This document shows positions 13,446 through 27,079 of a stretch of DNA of 64,000 bases, one piece after another; position 1 is the stretch's first letter; every line of letters starts with the position of its first letter. The notes below the pieces were generated by a model. It had not been told where the DNA came from. It made no database searches and saw nothing but the letters and a program-made list of their open reading frames with translations. This DNA comes from Gymnogyps californianus (taxonomy: Eukaryota > Chordata > Aves > Accipitriformes > Cathartidae), in contig NC_059475.1 in the NCBI RefSeq assembly GCF_018139145.2, forward strand, positions 12,634,437 through 12,698,436. The letters are read 5' to 3'. The translations under genes were made by a program, and so were the position numbers.

Positions 13446-16400
13446 TAAAACCTTTCCTTTTACTGTAAAAGAGAAAAAAGCAAGACCCGCATGTTGAAAT
13501 ATTTCCACGGGCACAAGACAAATCCTTATTTACTCTGTATTAAGAATAGTGGGTGTATTAAAAACTATGTGGTCTTTTGTATACTTGTAAATATTCTTAC
13601 ATAAAAGTTGCAGTTGAGCATCCTTAACTCAAACACTTGTCAACAGTAACACTAAAGACTAATGAAATCAGAATTTAAAGCAAAATTATCATTCTAACAA
13701 GTCTCAATGTATAGCCTTTACTAAAAGGCTAAATACATATAATGTTCATACTAAGTCATTGAATAATGATGTTAAATATATTTTTTAAAAAAAATCCTAT
13801 ATGGTATCACAACATAAATCCACTGCATACTTTCATCCTGAAACGTATCTCACTCATTTATATCACCTTATGCAAAAATTATCTAGTTCATAAGAAACAA
13901 AATATAAAAAATGACGAAGTCTTACTTGAGAATGTGCATCTAAATTGAATTACTGAGTGTAGTGTGGGATAGCAGAGTTAAAATGGAAAGGGAATGTGTG
14001 ATGGAGGTAGGGGACCTGTGACAATTCTTGGATGCTGTGGTGCTTACATGATAAGGTTTGCATATTGAGCTTGGCATGGATGCTAATGTTGCCTTAAATG
14101 TTGATCTCTATTTTTAGTGTCTGTATTGATGGAAAATGGACTTGAGCAACTTAACTTAAAAATATTCAAATAAAAGCTGAAATGAGATGTATGATATTTG
14201 TGGTGTTTATATAAGGAATATACAAAGGAATGGTAGGCATAGGCTCTTGGTGTGAAGAGACAAAGTTTGCAGTGTCCCTGAGGGTCTCTTCTATACAAAA
14301 TGAAGATTCAAACAGAGACTTAGAGAAAATGTGGAGAAGTTAGCATAGCATAAGCGACAGGTTTTGCCAGTGTGTTTGAGTTGTGGCAGCAGAATTAGAG
14401 AATTAGAAACAGATAATTTGCTTGGAAAAAATTCTGTGTACAAAGGGATCCATCTTCATATTCTATGAAAATATTACAGAAAAAGGAACCCATCCAGGAG
14501 TTGGGAATGAGGTAGACGTGTGCTCCCTCTGGTGTGTTATATCGCTATTCCCCTACTGTGTATCATAACATTCCTACTGTAGAAAAGAGAATTATCGGGG
14601 GCTTTACATAAGGGAAGAAGATTGCTTGCTCTTCTCTGTGTTGAGTAACAGAATGCCCACATAATATTGACGGGATGAACTGAGTTTAAGTTTTGAAGAG
14701 TTGTTACTGATATATTATATTAGTAATTTCTCTTTCCTGTCTAACATACAAGGAATTTCTATAAAAGTCCTTACTTTTGATGGAACTTTAGAATTAGTAT
14801 ACTAAATAATAAAATACTTAGCATGCCACACGTGTGGGTCACTGGTTATGTAATAATACACAAACAGCTAACAGACTCAGGAACAAATGTTCAAAATGTT
14901 GTATCACATCCCACACACATTATTTGTATCTGATATTTTGTGAACTGCAGACATAACAAAAATGTGGTGATCTTGTCCAAATACTGTCATTTTGCCTTTT
15001 CATCCTGTAATATTCTTGGAGTATGTCTAAGTGGCTGCACCACATTTCTCATTTTTCACATTTGTGATCATCCAAGTATTTTGTCTGTTCGTAATTATCC
15101 TGTGGTTGCTTTGGGGAGTCAGAAAACTGAAATGAATCTACCAGTTCCCCAGTTATGCTAAAGTTATGCTAAAGTTCATGCTCAGTATCACTGTCGCACC
15201 TACTTTCTGGGGTTTTGTCTGTGTTCGATCAGTTTCCTCCCAAATTTTGGCTACTGTGCAAGCCAAGGGCAGTATTAGCATCCACATTCTCATTTAGGAA
15301 ATTTTCATCTTTTGAGTTTTTTCACATACAACTTTTTCTTAATTGACTGTCAAATAAGGATGCTGCAAGTTCACTGTTGTTTCCTCTCTTTACTTACTAG
15401 TCCAGCTAGCCTCTCAAAGGAATGGATTACTAATACAAATACTGATAAGAATTGGGTTTGTGTTTCTTTGTGCATAATACAAAATCTCCAAAGACTAATT
15501 TTACCTTTTTTTATTTTTCTGCTGTAGACCTTTCCAGTCTAAGCTGATATGACTTTTCACCCAAAGGGACTCTTCAATTCTTTATCTTTAATTCACTACT
15601 CTTTGAGTTTGTAAGAGCAAATCAATTAAGTGTAATCAACTATGGCTACCATCTCCATCCACGATCACACTCCAGTAATTAAAACCCAGATACTAACTTC
15701 CCTTCTTACCACTGACAGTTATGAAAGTTTCTCCTTCATCACAAGACTGCCCGTCGAGAGCTGAAGGGACTGAACACTGATGTCATTTCTGGTTTAGCAA
15801 GCAACTATGAAATAAACACAGCTTTTAATGAGTTGAGATTGTCATAATGCTCACCTGAGTCAGTCCTGAGAAGATAAAGAGTCTTTCTTAAACTGAGATA
15901 TTTGATTTCATATGTGATATGTTACTCCTAGAAAGTTCTGGAAACCCAATCTTGGAACAAAAGGTAAAAGCTCTGTTTTAAAGGCAGACTCTCCAACATA
16001 ATTTAGTTGTTTATACTTTGATGTCTATGCAGACCCTACAAACCAGGAGATGTGCTAGTGACAGCTGAATTATAACTCCAGATTGCTAGTCATATCTAGC
16101 CAAAATACTGTCTTATTTATCTTTTTGATGGTGGTCTAATCTGTTCTAATCTAATCTCTGCTTCTCTAAAATATTGCATGTTGTCAACATCCAATGGGAA
16201 ATTACATTTTGTCCAGTTTCAGGTTGCACCATAGAGTTCAAGATTCTTCCTTGCTCTTCAAATTTTGCTTACATGTCAGAATTTGCACATTTATGAATAG
16301 GAAATGTTGCTTGATTGTGGCAAGTTTACTGTTGCTGTTTTCCATTGTCTACTCTTCAGTAAAGATGTTTTGTTTATGTGTCTTCTAGGAGATTCATAGA

Positions 16401-19400
16401 GAGCCTATACTTTTATCTGTAAAATAGGCAATAATAGAGGATGGAAATAGTTAGGCTAAAAGGACCACAATATTATCCTGGAAGGAGACACGAAGGTAGC
16501 AGTTGTTTCAGGTATTGAATGGTACTCCTTCCTGCCCCTCATACTCACATAGAAGAACCTGAGGCATAGTCTTGGTTTATTTTAAGATTTATTTATTGAT
16601 GACTTGTTTATCAATGTATATTGACAAAATATCAATGCGTACATTGTTGTTTAATGAATTTCTCTCACTGTTCAACTCAGTAAGGATTCCTACATTTCAA
16701 ATGCACTCAGCCTGTCACCAGACAGGACCTGCAAAACTTGTAGTGTCCCTTTGTGTTAAAAGTCTCCATTAATTGTCCAAAATTTATACTAGGTACAACA
16801 TCCCTGTTTAATGATGGACAGATGAGACTGCTTTGAATTTAACACCCAGGAGGAGTGTTCTGTGCAAATGCTTTCTCAATAAGGAGAAATTATCACATAG
16901 CTCAAGAAATGAGCATCACACTGACAGCACTGTGGGCTTTGCCAGGTTACACTGGCTGTGGACCATCTTCGTTAGTAGTGCCAGTGAGTTAAAAACTCTA
17001 TTCACGTCAATATCTCCAATAAGTTCAAAATTATAACTTCATAAAATTGTGTATAATTATGAATTAAGCTCAATATAGTAAGCTATAGTACAGGTAGAAT
17101 CACTCTCGTTTAAATACTTACATGTTCAGGTTTTGCAAATGTTGCATTGTTTTTGTGCCATCACAATAGTTAAAACTTTGATTTTTATTTCTGCTGTGCT
17201 CAGATTATCACTGGCAAATATTTTAATGCAATAGTTGAAGCAAAGGCTTGCACTAACATTTTTAAATCAAAAATACTTACATTGTTTAGTATAAAGCATT
17301 CAAATCTTTGTAGTGTTTCGTGCAGGCAAATGATTTAGGATTGGAATTTTGAAAAAAACATTGGAGAGTTGGTGATGCAATTACCATTGAATTTTGATGA
17401 AGTTGGACAGCCTGTTTCTCTGAGATGCCTGTAAGATATTTTTCTTTATGATACTCTTTTTAAATTTTCAAAGAGCTTTTATTTAAAATATCCAGCTTGC
17501 TCCTAGTGCCTCCTGAATTAGAGTGAAAAGAAATTAAGTTCAAAAATCTCTTCTGCTTTTCTTACTTTACTCAAAACAACTAGTTTTCTTCATCTTTAGA
17601 ACTGTTTTCTGACCAAAAAAAAAGTCAAAATTTAAGTCAAAATTAACTTGGCTTCTTCCACTTCAGGCTCCTGACTCAAAGGAAAGCTTGCAGTAAGTCT
17701 TGTTTTCTGGTATAAGTGTGTAGCAATGCCTGAAAACCTGGAAAATGTCCCATCAAGTGATAATGAACGAGAGCCAGGAATAAATTGAGGAGTTAGTTAT
17801 GGTATGTAGAATCGTGTCATTGACCACTGTGTGTATTACGTACATTAGCAGTGTCAGGGCAGGCTATAGGTCTTATTACAGTCTCAGAAAGTATACTGTT
17901 GCTACAGCAGTCAGACATCTGTTTTTAACCCTAAAATATCGAAGCTTTGTATCCTCTTCTTCCTGCAGAAATAGTTGTCTGAGACTTTGTCTCTTTAGTG
18001 ACACAAACTTCTGTAGAGAAAATAATTTTTAAGATAAACTCATTTTTATCAATTATTATTTCAGTTGTTAAAACCACACAGCTGACCACACAGTGGCATA
18101 CGTGACAAGTTTCTCAGCCTAGGAATAAAAAACAAACGTAGCTATTTCCTATGATACTGAATGTGTTTTAGTTCAAAGAATACTGCACACAGATTTTTGT
18201 CATGCGAGCGGATTTTCCATTTTTGCTATCAAAACTAACTGTTGCTGTCAATAGGGTCATGTATACCCTAGCAACTTGCTATGGACTACCACAAAAGTTT
18301 TTAGCTGTTGTCAGAAGGGCCTCAGTTTAAAAATATTTCTCCCCTGTCCTAGGTCACTGCATGCGTGTTACCATATGATATTCAAATACTTCCTGAAAAC
18401 ACAGTTCTGTGCAACTTTACCACTTTTTCTTTTCTCACACCTGTTCACCATTTCACAGTGAAACATTATGCATATTTAAGTTGTTTTAAATTAAATTCAT
18501 ATAATACTTGAGATAAGGACAGCTTGCTTTATTTGATGATGGTATCTCAAGACAACTTGATAATTTTATTTGAAAAGTGAGTATGTGCAACCAAAACAGA
18601 GATCCTTCAGTTTATCTTGGGATTCCAGCCCGTTGATTTCTATTAATTTTCATTATCAGTCTGAGTTACATGAAAGTGTAGTGAGGCCTTTAGTGACGCT
18701 TGAAATTACAAGTGACTGTCTTACTGCTCTCATTGGTGTATATTAGAAGTTAGAATTTTAGATTAACCTTTGTATATATTTTCTTCTGACCAAGCCAGAA
18801 TGAAGAGAGATTATGAAGACTATGGATGTCAAAAAGTAGAGAGATGCAGGGGAGAAGCAAGCCCTGGCTGGTAGTTAGTGCCTAACATAGCAATGAGTTG
18901 ATGCCAGTGTAAAGCAGAGGTCAAGATAGCACATGTAAGCAGCTTAGTGCGTATTCCTCTATTGGACAGATGATCAAAGAATTAGAAAGGAAAAAGGCAA
19001 GTATCTGTGACAGAGTGGAGTGTAGGAAAGCTCATACTGCAAATGGGAAGAATTGCAGGTAAGGAGGCCATGGAACTGGATACCATACACCCACATCTCC
19101 AGTAGCAAAGGAAGACTTCGGATCTCCTTTGCTTTCCTCTGAGCAGTTGCGTTATCTGTTCGCCAAAATCTCCCTCTATACTTGTCTCACTCCCTGTTTT
19201 GTGTTTTTGACCTTTACTTGTCTGATGACGTCTAAATTTAGATGAGAAATTTTTGAGAAGCAGAGATGATCAGTATTAACTGGTTCCCTAGAGGTGCCTA
19301 GAATACTTGCAGGTGCTGTGATATAATTAAAGCCAAAAGGGAAAGAGTCTTTGTTTTTCAAAGTGCTCTGAAACTAGTGGCAAGTTCAAGTTGTACATCT

Positions 19401-21640
19401 GTATTTTGGAATTTTGGGGGGTAGGGGAACAGGGTTGGTGATTGAGTTTGGTCTGCCATAAGGGATAAGGGGCCAGTTTGTAAAACTGGATCTCAGCCTG
19501 GATTTCAAACACTCTCAGCATTTGACATGTAATTATCGCTCTTTGGAATTAGATTTAACAGCGCTGAGGAAAGAGGTTAACATGAAGCCAACATCAAGTA
19601 TGCTGAACTCTGGTCATTGAAAATACCATTGCTAATATTACTATAAGTGTATTTCCAGTACAACAACACGGCTTTGTTTATCAAATGCAGACTTAGCCAA
19701 ATTATTAGCAGCTGCTGGAGATGGGTACAAAGGATGCACTGTCAAGTCTCTACTTTAATTTCCAAATTTGGGCCAATCTTTCCATGACGTAACATACTTA
19801 TCTGTTATATGGATATTCTCAAATGTGGAGTAATTAATAACACAGAATTTTATCCATATAGTAGAATATGGATGCCTTTCCTTAATGTTTGTTTCTTTAA
19901 CCAAAACAATTTGGTTATAAATTTGCTTGCGCTTTCTTCAGTGTAGCTGAGCATGAGCTACTGTCAGAGACAGCACAGAAGGCAAAATGGACCAATGCGC
20001 TGACCAAAAATTGCTTATACAATGCTGTGTCCTATTACTAGCGTAATTATTGCTAATACTATTTTGAGCTATTATGTAATTAAGATTGTTATTTCCTGTA
20101 AGAATGAGAGAATTCCTAGCAGTTTGAAACACAAACAGCATACCTAAAACAAAGTCTCCTTTGATGTGTACACTGAATGTTTTTCAACCAGAAACCACGG
20201 AGCAAACACACCTGTTCCATTTTATGTGCATAAGGAAGAAGCAAAACATTGAAGTGATATGCCAGTAAAAGTGGGCCCAAATATCACTCATCCGTGCTAA
20301 TAAATACTTGAAGAAAGTAATGCTACTTAGAACTGTTACCTTTGCTCCTCTTAAAGGAATTTGGTAGGTAACATAACCACTTAATATTTGGTGGACTGCT
20401 AATACGTGGTTAGAACAAACCTGAGCTTTTGCTACGTTAAGTAAAGCTGCTCCTTTTAAAGACACAAGCACAGTGACACCGCGCTAGACACTGTAGGAAG
20501 AAATAGTCCTACAGCCCTTGAAAAAGATGACTATTAAAACACTATGCAGGATTTCTTGCGAAATCAGAAGTGATCATTATCAAACTGTAGTTTGCAAGGC
20601 TTGAAGAGAATGGGAGAGGAGAGAGAAACCTGTAGTCCTTTTTTGAGAACAAACATGGATAGTAGTTAACAAAGGGAGATGTGTACTTAGGAAACAAACC
20701 CTCACATTGGCCAACGTCTGAATTATTCACTGCCTGATTAAAAGAATAAATGCTAATATGGTACAAAATACTTTTTTCTTAAATTAGGAGTGTTATCCTG
20801 AATTTCTATATAAAATACAAAATCCAGGCCTTTATGAGAGGGCATGTACAAATACAATACATGCATAATAAGAAAAGTATAAAGTAGATCCTAAAACTGT
20901 TAGCCCTTGCCTTGTTACACAAGGTAGCATTAAATGAGGAGAGGGACAGAGGAGTGAGCTGATCTAGAGTTGGCAGGACAGCAGCCAGGCAAATGGAGAA
21001 AATGGGAAATTATTTTTTACATACAAACCTTGAAAAAGGCTGCCATGTTGCTTGCTATTGCACAGGCTAGCAGAGAGCTTAGAAGAATGAAAGACTAAAA
21101 ATCTCAAGCCCAGGATGGACAGAAATTGCAGACTGCATTTTTATCTAGAGTTGATGTGTTTGAATTATGTTGCAGGAGCATGGCAACCTTTTCTTCTGAA
21201 GGAAAAGACTGAGGACAAACTCAGAGGTAAAAAAATATGTGTGATTTGCATTAATTTTACCATTTTAGTAGATGTTATTTAAATTAATACTTTGTTACTC
21301 TGAAGGTGAAAAGAGGATTGTCATGAGGACAACAGATTATTAAAGCCGTTGCCAGAAACACATTCTGGATGGATGAAATGACAGCTTGTGCACCAGAGGA
21401 GTTGCCCTGGGATGGTGGCTTAGAACAACTGAAAATGTGCAACACAGTACAAATGCTTGGAAATGGTTAATCGGTATGAAAGGGTCTGCAGCTGCAAATG
21501 GCTCCGGTCAGCTGAGGGCAGGGACTGGCTGCTAGCTGTGCCTGGCAGCAGTGGGGAGGAAGAGGCTGCTAGTCTCCATGAAGATAGGTCTTAAATCCTT
21601 AAAAAAGGATAGACGTTAAACTGAACAAACACAGTAGGAG
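13446..21640. other. Gene-free AT-rich flank downstream of SBF2
   Basis: No coding exon, RNA gene or full-length transposon was recognised on either strand. Open frames are short, AT-biased and lack motifs. Small items seen are an AATAAA at 14169, an 11-bp tandem duplication at 15151-15172, and a MIR-like tctgtaaaatag scrap near 16418. None marks a gene. Confidence 0.7.
15151..15172 (+). repeat. 11-bp tandem duplication
   Basis: agttatgctaa occurs twice in a row (15151-15161 and 15162-15172), with a third partial copy (agttcatgct) after it. Confidence 0.85.
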
Positions 21641-22380
21641 AGAAACACACCTAATGCATCCTGAAACATGCTTCTCATGCCAAGTGGGGTTTACTCCTAC
21701 TTGTCCTGGGTGCCCTCTCAGAAAAGAAAGGGGTCCTGGGCCCAGGTGTGCCTCATGCACAGCCCAGCTGGGGCAGCAGGCCCCGATAAGTGGCACCTGT
21801 GCCTGTCTCTGGGGTAGGGCTGTGTTGGGCAGAGAAGGAACAGCAGTGATGGCCATGCCTGTGATTCTGCCTGTGTTCCTGCCTGGGCAGATGAAAGGTG
21901 ATGGACTCTGGCAAGAGCAGTCCTCGGTACCTGCAGAAAAGGTGAGGCTGTGGGGCAGAGCTCAGTTGCCAGGAGAACTCCTTTTTCTTGGGGCGGGGGC
22001 GGGGGGAGAAAGTAGTCCCCAGGCTTTCCTCAGCTAGGTGTGAGGCTGAAAACCTATTTGGGAGGTTTGGGGACTGTGACCCTTGAGGCATGGCTCAGTA
22101 ACCGAACAGCCACATGGCACTGGATGGTGTTGGGAGCCACTGAATGGGAAGCGGCAAGGGTCTCTGTATTGGTTAGGAGCTGAGGCTGGGCAGGGGAGGG
22201 CTTCCTGCATCACAGCAAGGGGTCCTGCTTGCAGGAGCTCCCCAGGTGCAGCAGGACTCCTCTGCACCTTGACTGAGAAGGGAGCAGAAGCTGCTATGTT
22301 GCCAGAGTGTGTGGGGTGTAACCCAGTGTTCTGAATGTGATTTTGCCCAAGGAGGTTCCAAAAGGTAAGTGGGGGGCATA
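21641..22380. other. GC-richer island with chance open frames and one exon-like segment
   Basis: Base composition shifts to G/C-rich and CA/TG-rich, with several overlapping open frames of 80-127 codons on both strands. That is expected where stops are rare. None gives a recognisable protein. Within it, 21891-21941 is bounded by a good acceptor (ctgtgttcctgcctgggcag) and a good donor (gtgagg). The island could be an old transposon, an lncRNA exon region or simply GC-rich DNA. Confidence 0.4.
21891..21941 (+). other. Exon-like 51-nt segment (speculative)
   Basis: The segment lies between acceptor cctgcctgggcag and donor GTGAGG (21942) and stays open in the frame MKGDGLWQEQSSVPAEK. The length is a multiple of three. 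No partner exon or known protein was recognised, so it may be chance or part of a noncoding transcript. Confidence 0.15.
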
Positions 22381-25254
22381 TAGAGTTTGGAGGGCAGTGT
22401 TGGAAGTTTTGATGTGATGGTGTAATTCCAAGAATTATTGTCCTTTAGAGACTGCTAAAATATGAAGGGCTTTTGAACAGTAATAGTTCAGTGTGCAGCA
22501 GTCTTTTAGTGTGGTATTTTGGGAATATGGCGTTGCTGTGCTTGAGGGTGCGTTCTGTTCTGGATGGTTTGTCTGCAGCCTGTGTTGGGAAGATATTCAC
22601 AGATGTCCTTTGTGTTAAAGGACCTACTACCTGAAATGAAGGAATTCCCTGGTGATTTTTTTGTGTGACGTTTAGCATGTCACCTTCAGCTTGCTTCACA
22701 GGGAGCTCTGAACTATGTGGTGTAAGACTCAAGTGCTATGATCCAGGTGATGAACTCAGCCCTGAGAAGGGAAGTTTCTGCTTACTATTCAAGTAGTTGT
22801 TCTAAGACCAGCTGCATGACTCGGTGGTTAGTGTTTGAGATGTGTTGCACTGGTCTCTCACAGTACATTTTATGCAGAGTTGTTAAAGAAGCGTGTGGAT
22901 ACTGCATCCTGCTTGAGCTGATCTCTATCAACTTTGAGGTAAATTCCAAGGTGTTTTCCCTTCATTTAAGTGATAACACCTAGAGCTTTGCAAAGTCCTA
23001 GCAAAAACGGCTAATATGCTATAGAAATAGAAGTGAGCCAAAAGGTGGCTGCAGCTGTTGTTTACTACACAATTACACATTTTGGTTCCATATGTGCCTC
23101 TGTGGAAAAGAAGTGCTTCAGAATAAGCAAATAAAAATTACACAAATTGGAGAAAATAAGTACAGCTAACCCACCTTCAGCATCTAATTTCTACATTACA
23201 ACAGAGCTTTTCTGTATCCAATCCCAGCTCCCCAAAGGATTTAGTGTAGATCAGAAATACCTCTGAGCCTAATCATGTCAGTGGAGTTCTTCCACAGAAA
23301 AATAAAATACCAAATCTGCACATATGCTGAACGTGTTGAAGTTGTGTAGAATAAAAGAAAGTTTGGACATTGTGTTAATGTGATGGAGAATATTTTGATG
23401 TTGTAATTTGCTTAAAAAGCATGTGTAAGTAATTGCTGCATGAGGCACTGAAGTCAGACTGACGATTCACAGATGCAAACGTTTCCATCTTCCAACCAAG
23501 TATTCCTGATTCATTTTGCATTACAGTGTGTTATGAAGCACGGATAGGTACTCAGCTTTTTCCTGTTGTTAACTATGTCTTATGTTTTATCTGAAAAATT
23601 TTCATGCTTCTGTCATCTTAGAAAAGTTTGTTTTGTTTTTTTTTAAATTCTGTTACCATTATGAACAAGAAATCTCCTGTGCTCAGAAGGGATAAGATGT
23701 TCCTGTCTATTCTGATCAAGGGAGTAGTATACTTGCGTGCTTTGCATTTCATGCATTACATATGTCATTGACATGTGTATGACGTGCCAATTGAGGCAGA
23801 ATCTTTTTACATGATGTTGCGCATCCAAACAGCTCATACTAGAAACCATGATATGACTTAGTATGTGGCTAACTGAAGAAGTACCCTATAAGTTGCAGGT
23901 GAATGCTACAGGTGAATTCCATATAGGTGGCTGGTTTGGGAGACATGGAGTAGGATGAAACCTGCAGTTAGCCCTCCTTCTTTATGCAATAGGATGAGTA
24001 CATCATCTTAAACCACTTTTTAAAGATCCCTCAGCTACTTCAGATAAGCCTGCCATCTTAAACAAGATGGATCTATCTTTGCTTTACTGCAGTACTTTTG
24101 GATGTAGCTGACTCTCAGAAGGGATCAATTGCTCTGCTCTTAAGTGATATTGTAGCCAACCAGAGCATTTCTCTGTGATTACATGAATATAAACAGCATA
24201 TATTGGATATTACAGTACTTAGTTTGACTTATAACTAACTTCCTGAATAGTATTGTCAACAATATAAATATTTTGAGTTCTCCATTTTCTTGGCACGTTG
24301 TTCGACAGGTCTGGTTTTTTGCTGTCATAGGTAGCAAAATCCAGGAAAACATGCAGCTGAACAGCTGTCATATGCACGGGACCAGGAAAAGGGCTATTTT
24401 TAGTTCCTTTGGTTTTTTACTCTTGTTCCTGAATTCTTTTTGGGGAGTGAAATTATGGCCTGCTTAACTCTTTGGCAAAGCTCGCCCTGAGTTCAGCAAA
24501 GCAGAGATTTCATCCCTCATGAAGGTTATCATATTTGTTAAATTGAGTTTGAGCTTTGGTCACATGGAAACCAATACTTGCTGTTATTATTAAAGTTGCA
24601 TTCTTTTTTTCAGCATACTTTGGAACCATGTTTCTGTCCTCTCTGGATTTACCATCATAATTTCCAAAATACTGTGTTTTGGAAAAAGAACAAAAATAAT
24701 ACATGTTAATAACCGTGGGATGAAGGGAAACTTCAGCTGGGTTTGAAAGTGACACCATAAATTGCTTTTAATTCTGTGGATTTATGATTTCACAAAAGAA
24801 ATGATGAGATAGTGTTTGTTACAAGTAGTAATCAAGATGAATATATGATGCAGGAATTATTTTCTTGCAGAGTCAGCTAGTTTGATTGTAGCTCTTCACT
24901 AATGCAACAACTATATAGAAACTAGTTTGTACTTCATATGCAGTGTGTTCTGGTTATCTGTAAAAGACATACAAAGCTTTTATGTCAAAGCATTCAGCAG
25001 TCTGAGTGCACAGCCAAAGGAGTGACCCTGAGATCTTGCTTAGGTGGGTTATGGTTACTGTGTTAAGTGGGACTCAATCCTTCAGCCCTTACTTATAGAG
25101 ACATAGCTCAAAATAAACTAGTGTAGAGTCATAATTTATAACATAGGCTACAGATTTTTTCCCAGCTATCCCTGGAACTGTTTATAAGCAAAACATATAT
25201 TCCTAGATGTCAGGTCAATGTTTGATGGTATGAGGTATATAAAATTCATTACTA
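22381..25254. other. Unique intergenic sequence
   Basis: Mixed AT-rich sequence. No exon, repeat family or RNA gene was recognised. Open frames are up to about 95 codons and show no motif. Confidence 0.65.
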
Positions 25255-25449
25255 CGTATAATGAACAATTGCCCCTGGATCAGCAGGGGCTTTGACTGAG
25301 GCCAAGCTGCTAAGGGAGGATGCAGGTCTGTAGACCTGGGGCTGTGGGGATGCATGGGGCCCCTCTCTGAGGCTGGGCAGACAGTGTCCTTGCCTGCCAG
25401 AGGTGGGCACTGGTGGAGAGTCTGTGTCACTCAGTAAAGGAGCAGCGGA
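25255..25449. other. GC-rich sequence adjoining the CR1 fragment, unassigned
   Basis: About 190 bases of GC-richer DNA between unique AT-rich flank and the CR1 endonuclease fragment. It does not continue the CR1 protein in any frame I could follow. It may be a diverged or deleted part of the same insertion. Confidence 0.35.
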
Positions 25450-25930
25450 GATAGGGGTGATTAAAGTCTACCATGAGTACCAGGGCCTACGAATGTGAGG
25501 CTTCGTCCAGTTGTCTGAAGAAGGCCTCATCTACTTATGCCTGATCATATGGTCTGTAGCAGACACCCACCACAACATTGCCTGTGTTGGTCTGCCTGCT
25601 AATTCTGACCTATAGGCGGTCAGCTGGCTCATTGTAGGTCTCAAGGCAGAGCTCTGTGCATTCCTGCTGCTCTCTCACACGAAGGGCAACTCTCCCTCTT
25701 CATCTTCCTGGCCTGTCATCCCTAAAAAGCCTGTATCCATCCATCACAGCACTCCAGTTCTGTAAGCTATCCCACCATGTCTCCCTGATGCCAATGAGAT
25801 TGTAGCCCTGCAACTGCCTGCAGACCTCTAATTCGTCCTCTTTGTTTCTCAAGCTGTATGTGAGTGCTCAGGCACTTCAAGGAGGCATCCAGGTGTGGTG
25901 ATTTCCCAGAACAAGTACCATAGTATGTTA
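25450..25930 (-). mobile_element. CR1 LINE ORF2 endonuclease fragment, antisense and broken
   Basis: Read on the minus strand from about 25930 down to 25450, this recalls the apurinic-like endonuclease domain of CR1 ORF2. Recognisable blocks in order are LRNKEDELEVCRQLQGYN, LIGIRETWWD, WSAVMDGYRLFRDDRPGR, RVALRVREQQECTELCLE, VVVGVCYRP, VDEAFFRQLDEAS and ALVLMVDFNHP. These include the ETWWD and DFNHP landmarks of the family. The frame is interrupted by stops and at least one frameshift near the start, so it is a dead copy. No reverse transcriptase part follows, so this is an internal piece. GC-rich sequence at 25260-25435 next to it may belong to the same insertion but was not matched. Confidence 0.85.
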
Positions 25931-26571
25931 GTGTTGCTCTCAGTGTCACTGAACATTTTAAGATGGACAGCTCTAGTATTGGTAAATGGAGGTTGGCCCT
26001 GTGCATAGGATAGGAACCTGTTCCTGAAGTGATGTTCAGGGCAGCTCTTTTGTTCTAGTACAACCTCTTAGAGCGAGCATAATTATTTATAGCTAAAGAG
26101 AAACTTAGGCAGGGCTGTGTTTTGCTCTCCTGAAGTCCCGTGCTGCGAGAGATCCACCTGGATAAGTAATGCAACTCAGAAACATTCCCTTGGGTCACGA
26201 TTCAATGCAGGGCTGGACTTCATGGATCCCTCCAGTCAAGTTACAGACCAGCTGAGCAGTTTGAAACCAAGAAATTCTTTAAAAGCACAGAGAAATTCAG
26301 ATCTGTTTTTCTGATTCAAGCCAAACTCTAGTGAAGCCATGTGATGTAAGTTACACCATTTTATGGCAAAGAAATTCAGTATTCCAAATATTTTACGAAG
26401 GTAGTTAGTGTTTACATAAGTTTGACAGGCTATGTAGTGTGGCACGTCCTGTTACAGCTTAGATGCCAGTGTGGTTTGCCAACAACATTTTACTGTGGGA
26501 GCAAGACATGCAATACTTTCAAACTCAGTTTTGCCAGTATTTCTCTACCTCAGACCCTTCACGTGGAGATT

Positions 26572-26628
26572 TTTCATATGGTTTGCATTGAAAAATTATT
26601 TGCATTGCATTTCATATGGTTTGCAATG
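26572..26628. promoter_or_regulatory. Octamer flanked by duplicated CATATG E-box units (candidate)
   Basis: tttcatatggtttgcattg (26572-26590) is repeated with one change at 26610-26628. Between them lies a consensus POU octamer ATTTGCAT at 26598-26605. Two CATATG E-boxes sit 38 bases apart around it. This is a motif arrangement only; activity is unknown. Confidence 0.2.
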
Positions 26629-27079
26629 CATATCCTGCATTGCTCTGTATTTGGACATGGCTTTGTATTGGTCAGTCCTAGGGTCCCACTTCAGTTTTCT
26701 AGTCTATCCTTACAATGTGTCACAGATAAAATTGCTATGTCAAGACACCACAAAAATGCTTCTGTCTTTGGCATCTGTGCTCTGTGTGCCAGAACCACTT
26801 ATTTAATTTACATTTTTTTCCTTTTGAATATCTATTATTTAGAATGTAGAAACAGTAGCACATCTTCCTTTTAACTCTGGCTTTGATAAAGTTAAAAACA
26901 TTGCTTCTGAAGGGTCTGAGGCTCTGCTCGTTGGAAAGAATTTTACATTTTTTGTGCACAAAGCAGCTAATTCTTATACAGAAAAAAAGCCTTGTTTGTT
27001 ATAAATACTGTAAGAGCTAGAGTTATGTCAGCTGCTGTCATCTTTGTGAAGGGTGATGCAGTGGCAAGGATCCATAAGG

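Noticed and set aside
26422..26874. 150-codon + frame
   Set aside because: Hydrophobic, Cys/Phe/His-rich translation of TG-rich repeats around 26.6 kb. No domain.
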